Below, piece by piece: positions 59,505 to 64,000 of a stretch of DNA of 64,000 nt (its first letter is position 1; the number at the start of each line of letters is the position of its first letter). The notes beneath the pieces were generated by a model. It saw only the letters and a program-made list of their open reading frames with translations. It did not search any database and was not told where the DNA came from. Made by a program: the position numbers and the translations under genes. The stretch is from contig CAVZYN010000017.1 of the NCBI GenBank assembly GCA_963779515.1, positions 372,001-436,000 on the forward strand, in the 5' to 3' direction. The DNA comes from CAVZYN01 sp963779515 (GTDB lineage Bacteria; Pseudomonadota; Alphaproteobacteria; Rhizobiales; Hyphomicrobiaceae).

Positions 59505-61105
59505 GGCATGATCTCGTAGTCGGTGACGGCGTAAGCCCAGCGTTTCAGTTCGTCGGACGGAGTTGCAGCGCTCTTGCTGCGCGCGTCGATCTCAGTTTCG
59601 ATCTGGCGGATGACACGCATCAGGTAACTCGGCGGATCGTTGCGCGGCGCAAAGCCCTTGGTGACCTCGGAGTGTTCGGCGGCAAAGGCCTCGACGTCGA
59701 AGTCGTCGGGGGCGACCAGTGCGAGGAGACGTCCTTTGCCGATGGGTTCGCTGGCTTGGAAGCTGGTGAAGCCCGGATAGGTGGGGCCGGGGACGGCCAC
59801 GCGCACGCCGGCGGCGATCCGGCCTGGCGCACTCCGGTCGACGTATTGATTGGGATAGATCAACGTCACTTTGCGTTCGGCATCGATGTCGAGCAGCAGC
59901 AAGCGACCCGCGACCGCGCTGGTGGCCTCGAAGATCACCTTGTCGCCGAGTTTGACGCGATTGCCGCCTTGGATGCCGAGGGTGACGCGGCCTTTAGTGG
60001 CGCCGAGCAGGCTCTCGAGATGGGCCAGGCCTTCATCGAGTTGGACGGGTGCGAGGCGATTGCTGGCGATCTTGGTTGGCGCGGAGGTGGTGCCCTTCAA
60101 CGAGCCTGTGTGTTTTTGAATCCAGTCGGCGTAATGGGAGACGCGCGTATAGACGCCGTAGGCCTGGGCGGCGGCGCAGCCCTGCCCCCAGCTCACGACG
60201 CCGATCTGGCGGGGACAGCCGTTGTCGTCGCTCATCACAAGCGGCCCGCCGCTGTCGCCCTGGCAGGAATCCTTGCCGCCGCGTTCGAGGCCCGCGCACA
60301 CTTGTCCAGCGCCGATGGCGTCGCCCTTGTAACGGCTCTGACAGCGCTGCGGGTTGATCGTGTGCACCGTGGTTTCCAGGAGGCGCGCGGAGCCGGCGTA
60401 GAGTTCGCCACGCCCATCGGCGCGGGAAAACCGGTCGAGCGCTTGCGCGCCCGTGTTCTTCTCGGTCAGGCCGAAGCCAGCGACGCGCACTTGGGTGTCG
60501 GAATTTGGTGCTGGATCCGTTGCGGAACCGAGCGAAAGCGTCGCGATTGGACCTTGCCATGGGCGCACAAGTTTGAGCAATGCGATGTCGTCGCCGATGC
60601 CTGGGGCGATTTCAGCGAGGGATTTGGCGCGATCTTCAGTGTTTTTGATCTGAAGCGCGCGATCGATGGCCGTGCGATAGCGCTCGTGAATAACAACGCG
60701 TTCGACGGCGTAGGCTTTGTCGTCTTGCACGGTCGTCAAGTCGCCAACACCAGCAACGACTTGCAAAGTGCCTTGATGCACATCACCCTTGGCATCTTGG
60801 AACGGGGCGGTGAGCTTGCGCACGTATTCGGGCAAGCAATGTGCGGCTGTCAGCACCCATTGTGGCGCGATGACGGTGCCGCCGCAGAAATACTGCGAGA
60901 CCTTGGCCTTATCGGATTGCAGGCGAACGGCCGCTTGCCATGGCCAGTTTTGGATGTTTGCGGTCAGGCCGCCGACGATTTTTGTGCGCTTGATCTGGCA
61001 GGACGGCGCTTGTGTTTGAGCCGCGGCCGGGACGACACCGGCCAGAGATACGAAACATGCAAGGATGCCGAGGTGACGCATCATGCCCCTAAAAGAAATG
61101 CTCAT
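59501..61105 (-). CDS. Exported trypsin-like serine protease with C-terminal DUF4384-like domain
   Basis: 534 residues from the ATG at 61105; signal peptide to about residue 29 (AAAQ). Chymotrypsin-fold catalytic triad: H89 in LTAAHC, D173 in GDDIALL and S285 in GDSGGP. D279, six before the serine, gives Arg/Lys specificity. The zymogen-like junction RTK-IVGG at 41-46 is itself a trypsin site, allowing autoactivation. Residues from about 370 resemble DUF4384 (VTLIYPNQYVDRSAPGRIAAG, FQASEPIGKGRLLALVAP), a domain frequent in caspase/kinase contexts. It forms an operon with the caspase-FGE protein. Confidence 0.9.
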   Translation of the reverse strand: MSISFRGMMRHLGILACFVSLAGVVPAAAQTQAPSCQIKRTKIVGGLTANIQNWPWQAAVRLQSDKAKVSQYFCGGTVIAPQWVLTAAHCLPEYVRKLTAPFQDAKGDVHQGTLQVVAGVGDLTTVQDDKAYAVERVVIHERYRTAIDRALQIKNTEDRAKSLAEIAPGIGDDIALLKLVRPWQGPIATLSLGSATDPAPNSDTQVRVAGFGLTEKNTGAQALDRFSRADGRGELYAGSARLLETTVHTINPQRCQSRYKGDAIGAGQVCAGLERGGKDSCQGDSGGPLVMSDDNGCPRQIGVVSWGQGCAAAQAYGVYTRVSHYADWIQKHTGSLKGTTSAPTKIASNRLAPVQLDEGLAHLESLLGATKGRVTLGIQGGNRVKLGDKVIFEATSAVAGRLLLLDIDAERKVTLIYPNQYVDRSAPGRIAAGVRVAVPGPTYPGFTSFQASEPIGKGRLLALVAPDDFDVEAFAAEHSEVTKGFAPRNDPPSYLMRVIRQIETEIDARSKSAATPSDELKRWAYAVTDYEIMP

Positions 61106-61388
61106 GCCGACCCGAAAATACCTTGGGCCTGCCCCGTGATATCAGCACACCTCGGGGATGGTGTTAAGGGGGAAGTCTCGGCGACGCGTGATGGTGGTGG
61201 GCTGGGTTATTGCGGGGGAGGATCGACCTTCGCCAACCCGTAAACGCGAGCAGATGGGTTCAGCGGTGGAAGCGGCACGGCCTGAGCCCGCCAGCATGGT
61301 GCCGACATGGCGGCCGTTGAGCTGCCGCCGCTGAGCGGCTTTCACGTTCGGGATGTCCGATTCGATAGAATTTTATCGCTCAGAAATC

Positions 61389-62438
61389 CTAGCGGGCGAT
61401 GACGATGGTCGTGCAGGCGCTTTCGAGTTTTGGCATCTCGCGCGCGGTTGCCATGCGAATCGACAGCTTGCGCGTGTCGCCGCGCATGATCGGGCAATAG
61501 GGGTCCGGCGAGTCGAGTGCTTGCATCAAACGCCGGCGGCCGGAGCAGCCGCCGCGACACGCGGAGAGATGCTCGCAGGTGTGGCACGCGTCGGGAACGG
61601 AGCGCGCGGCGGCGAATGGCGGTGTGTCGACGACGTCGGCTCCAACGTCGAGCAAGACGTCGAGGTTGGAGCCGGTGCCCGGCCAATAGACGCACGGCTG
61701 CACGGTGGCGCGCGGCGTGACGCGGACCGTTGCCACGCCGCAGCCGCCGGTGCGTGGCGGAAGACCTGCCATGGCGCGGACGAGCGGTTCACCGATTGCG
61801 ATGACGTCGGTTTCCGCGAACAATTTTTCGAAGCCGGTCCAATATTGGTCGTAGGTGAGCGCGAACGTGTCGGTGCGAACGGACTGATAGACGTTGACGC
61901 GGAGCGGTGCATCGTAGGTTTTTGCGATCTTTGCAATCTCAGCCAAGCGATCGAAGTTCGTCTGCATCATCACGGCGATGAATGTGACGGGAACGCCGAG
62001 GCGTTTGCAGCGGGCGGCCTGCTCGTGGAGGAGCGCCCAGTTGCCGGGGCCGCGTTGCTGATCTTGTTCAGCTTCCGTCGGATAGTCGAGGGAGAATTCA
62101 AGATCCTTGAAGGCGGGCAAATCCGCATCCGGTACTGCGGCAACCGAGAAGCCGTTCGACGTCATTGTCAATTTCAACGGTTGGTCGCGGAGATAGCTCA
62201 CGATCTCAAGGAATTCGGGATGAAGGCCGTTCTCGCCGGTGCCGAGATTGACGGAGCGGACAGGAATGCGCTCGACAACGGAGCGGACCTGTTCGAGCGT
62301 CAGGCGATCGACGCGCGAGGGATCGCGGTAGCAGAACGAACACGCCAGATTGCACTCGTTTGTAAGGCCGAGGCCAAGGGCGAATTGTCGAGGCGGGCTT
62401 ATCGATGCGCCGGAGGCGAGGTTTTGCGATTCTGACAT
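61389..62438 (-). CDS. Radical SAM protein with SPASM domain
   Basis: 349 residues from the ATG at 62438. The radical SAM cluster motif CNLACSFC (C29, C33, C36) is followed by LGTGENGLHPEF, which replaces the usual GGEP motif. The C-terminal cysteines C233, C249, C285, C288, C294, C298 and C315 fit the SPASM pattern CX2CX5CX3CX16C for auxiliary clusters. Such enzymes modify peptides or proteins or serve in cofactor synthesis. It is on the same strand as, and 283 bases before, the trypsin/caspase operon. A modified peptide or protein substrate is possible; none is identified. Confidence 0.85.
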   Translation of the reverse strand: MSESQNLASGASISPPRQFALGLGLTNECNLACSFCYRDPSRVDRLTLEQVRSVVERIPVRSVNLGTGENGLHPEFLEIVSYLRDQPLKLTMTSNGFSVAAVPDADLPAFKDLEFSLDYPTEAEQDQQRGPGNWALLHEQAARCKRLGVPVTFIAVMMQTNFDRLAEIAKIAKTYDAPLRVNVYQSVRTDTFALTYDQYWTGFEKLFAETDVIAIGEPLVRAMAGLPPRTGGCGVATVRVTPRATVQPCVYWPGTGSNLDVLLDVGADVVDTPPFAAARSVPDACHTCEHLSACRGGCSGRRRLMQALDSPDPYCPIMRGDTRKLSIRMATAREMPKLESACTTIVIAR

Positions 62439-62553
62439 GGATGTGTCTTGTGTGCCTGTGGTGTGACTGCTGATGTGTGGCCAACGGAGATTGCGAGGCG
62501 CTCCCGTGTGACAACCAGATCAGGATCCGCAACTCTGGGACAATCACGTCTCG

Positions 62554-63309
62554 GTGTACGAGGAGGTGTTCGAGCCGCTGACACAGACCTTTGCCGATGC
62601 TGCGATCGCGAGCCTCGACCTGAAGCCTGGACAGCTGGTTTTGGACAGTGGTGCTGGTGCCGGAGGTGCCGCCCTCGCGATGGCCTCGCTCGGGTTGCAT
62701 GTGACGGCAATCGATATCGCGCCCGGCATGGTGGAGCGAATGCGAACGCGGGCGATCGCCGCGGGCGTCGCGCTGGATGCGAGAGTGATGAATGGCGAGG
62801 CGCTGGACCTGAGGACGGCCAGCTTCAACGCGGCTGTGTCCGTGTTCGGTGTCATTCTCTATCCTGATGCGATGAGAGGAGTCGCGGAAATGGTGCGCGT
62901 GGTCCGCCCCGGTGGGCGCATCAGCGTCGTGACATGGACCGAGCCGGAGCGTTACGAACTGGCGGCGAGGCCGCGCGCGGCGGCTTTGGCGGTCTGGCCG
63001 GAGATGCCGCATGCGCCGTTGCCGCCGCAACTGCGCTATCGCGATGGCAAGGACTTTCGGACGTTGTTTGAGAGTGCTGGATGCGGAGACGTCCTGGTCA
63101 CGCGGGTCGAGGCAGTGCTGCATGCGCCGTCCGCGCGCTGGATTGGGGAGCGCATCGCGTTTGCGCCGGGAATGACCGCAATGCTCGCCGGACTTGGGGA
63201 CCGGCGGAAGGCAGTGCTGGATCGTTTCGTGGGTGATCTGGAAACGGACTATGGCACAGGTGCAATCCGGTTGGGGGCCGTCGCACTCATAGGCACTGCG
63301 CGATTGTAG
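62554..63309 (+). CDS. Class I SAM-dependent methyltransferase, N-terminus uncertain
   Basis: 251 residues from the GTG at 62554. The SAM motif VLDSGAGAGGAALAMA is near residues 28-43, then VTAIDIAPGMVERM, GEALDLRTASFNAAVSVFGVILYPDAMRG and MVRVVRPGGRISVVTW. Similarity seems to extend upstream: the same frame reads DPQLWDNHVS before the GTG but is closed by TGA at 62509-62511. So the true start may have been lost by a small indel. The gene is divergent from the radical SAM gene. The substrate is unknown. Confidence 0.75.
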   Translation: MYEEVFEPLTQTFADAAIASLDLKPGQLVLDSGAGAGGAALAMASLGLHVTAIDIAPGMVERMRTRAIAAGVALDARVMNGEALDLRTASFNAAVSVFGVILYPDAMRGVAEMVRVVRPGGRISVVTWTEPERYELAARPRAAALAVWPEMPHAPLPPQLRYRDGKDFRTLFESAGCGDVLVTRVEAVLHAPSARWIGERIAFAPGMTAMLAGLGDRRKAVLDRFVGDLETDYGTGAIRLGAVALIGTARL

Positions 63310-63425
63310 TGACACCAAAGTCGTGGTCACGCACCTTTGATTCAGTGCCAGCCCTTTGTGTAAGGACGCCGTTCACCGGCTCGGTCAATGTCGAGCGATG
63401 TTCAATTCCGAACGGGAGATTTTGA

Positions 63426-64000
63426 ATGCTGCGTCGCGCGCTGTTGGCGATGATTGCCCTGGCCATTCCCATGACGGGCATAGCCAATGCCCAGCAAAAG
63501 ACGCTGGTTTTCACTGCGATTCCCGATGAAGACGAAACGCGTCTCGTCGAACGTTTCACGCAATATGCCAAGTACTTCGAGGCAAAACTTGGCGTGCCCG
63601 TGAAGTATCTGCCCGTGAAGAGCTATCCGGCTGCGGTTACGGCCTTTACCAACAATCAGGTTCAGTTCGCCTGGTTCGGCGGACTGACGGGCGTGCAGGC
63701 GCGCTTGGCTGTTCCAGGGTCGCAGGCGATCGCACAAGGTGCAGAAGATGTCGCGTTCAAGAGCTACTTCATCGCAAATGCGACTACGGGACTGAAGCAA
63801 GGCAAGGATTTTCCGAGAGAGATCACGGGCAAGACCTTTACCTTTGGCGCGCGCGGCTCGACTTCGGGGCGTCTCTTTCCGGAGAATTTTATTCGCGAAG
63901 CAACAGGCAAGGGGCCGGAGGCGGTATTCTCGCGCGTTGGGTATTCGGGTGATCACAGCCGCACAATCCAGCTCGTTCAATCGGGGGCTTTCGAGGTCGG
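63426..64000 (+). CDS. Selenate/phosphonate-type ABC transporter substrate-binding protein (3' end outside window)
   Basis: 191 codons are visible from the ATG at 63426, with GGGAG seven bases upstream. A signal peptide (MLRRALLAMIALAIPMTGIANA) is followed by LVFTAIPDEDETRLVERFTQYAKYF, LPVKSYPAAVTAFTNNQVQFAWFGGLTGVQAR and GSTSGRLFPENFI. These match the PhnD-like binding-protein family, especially the branch annotated as putative selenate binders. It should be the first gene of an ABC importer operon continuing to the right. Confidence 0.88.
   Translation, partial: MLRRALLAMIALAIPMTGIANAQQKTLVFTAIPDEDETRLVERFTQYAKYFEAKLGVPVKYLPVKSYPAAVTAFTNNQVQFAWFGGLTGVQARLAVPGSQAIAQGAEDVAFKSYFIANATTGLKQGKDFPREITGKTFTFGARGSTSGRLFPENFIREATGKGPEAVFSRVGYSGDHSRTIQLVQSGAFEV

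Noticed and set aside
59489..61243. A 584-codon open frame antisense to the protease genes
   Set aside because: It is a GC-driven shadow of the trypsin-like gene, with no ribosome-binding site and no recognisable domain.

Overview
The window looks like the chromosome of an alphaproteobacterium of the order Hyphomicrobiales (Bradyrhizobium-like relatives). The evidence is the high GC content, a tRNA-His with discriminator A73, one GAAC-N7-GAAC LexA-type box, a DapD-type lysine pathway gene, GC-rich palindromic repeats, and a D-tartrate dehydratase that keeps every catalytic residue known from the Bradyrhizobium enzyme. No phage, insertion sequence or CRISPR array was seen.

Layout. 1-3 kb: a leftward hydroxy-acid operon (LDH2-type dehydrogenase, RraA-like protein, D-2-hydroxyacid dehydrogenase, HpcH/HpaI aldolase). 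3.2-4.6 kb: a three-gene cobalt-type nitrile hydratase/thiocyanate hydrolase with a split beta subunit and a His-rich metal-site subunit. 4.7-7.9 kb: APH-like kinase, acyl-CoA dehydrogenase and a VOC protein carrying an in-frame palindrome. 7.9-12.7 kb: rfbD, an ABC ATPase, a CoA-transferase pair, a YqaA-like protein and dsbB. 12.7-13.8 kb: a gene-poor stretch with a LexA-type box and 14 same-strand copies of GTTGCGT. 14-23 kb: sfsA, a PAS-like/GNAT-like convergent pair, the tspO-hydrolase-GH114 operon, and a two-subunit sodium:solute symporter with small membrane proteins.

23-39 kb is mostly housekeeping: rpmI-rplT, pheS, a brnT/antitoxin module, pheT, citrate synthase, phosphotransacetylase, pyrE, a CinA-like protein and dapD. 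The toxin-antitoxin module sits between pheS and pheT and is flanked by two copies of the pheS 3' end, both encoding FSAFDVPTLAGGMGG-stop with synonymous differences.

From tRNA-His (40.5 kb) to about 57.5 kb the window is accessory and partly broken. It starts with a LacI remnant joined head to head to a truncated sugar-isomerase-like gene, then an oxidoreductase, a peptide-type ABC transporter operon with many single-base frameshifts, nagB-nagA, and a tarD sugar-acid cluster with SDR, Bug-type binding protein, NAL-family aldolase, frameshifted IclR regulator and FAD oxidoreductase.

57.6-61.1 kb holds an exported trypsin-like protease overlapping by ATGA with an exported caspase-like peptidase fused to a formylglycine-generating-enzyme domain. 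A radical SAM/SPASM protein lies next to it. This protease pair plus maturase-like neighbour is the best candidate for an undescribed system. The window ends in a selenate/phosphonate-type ABC binding protein.
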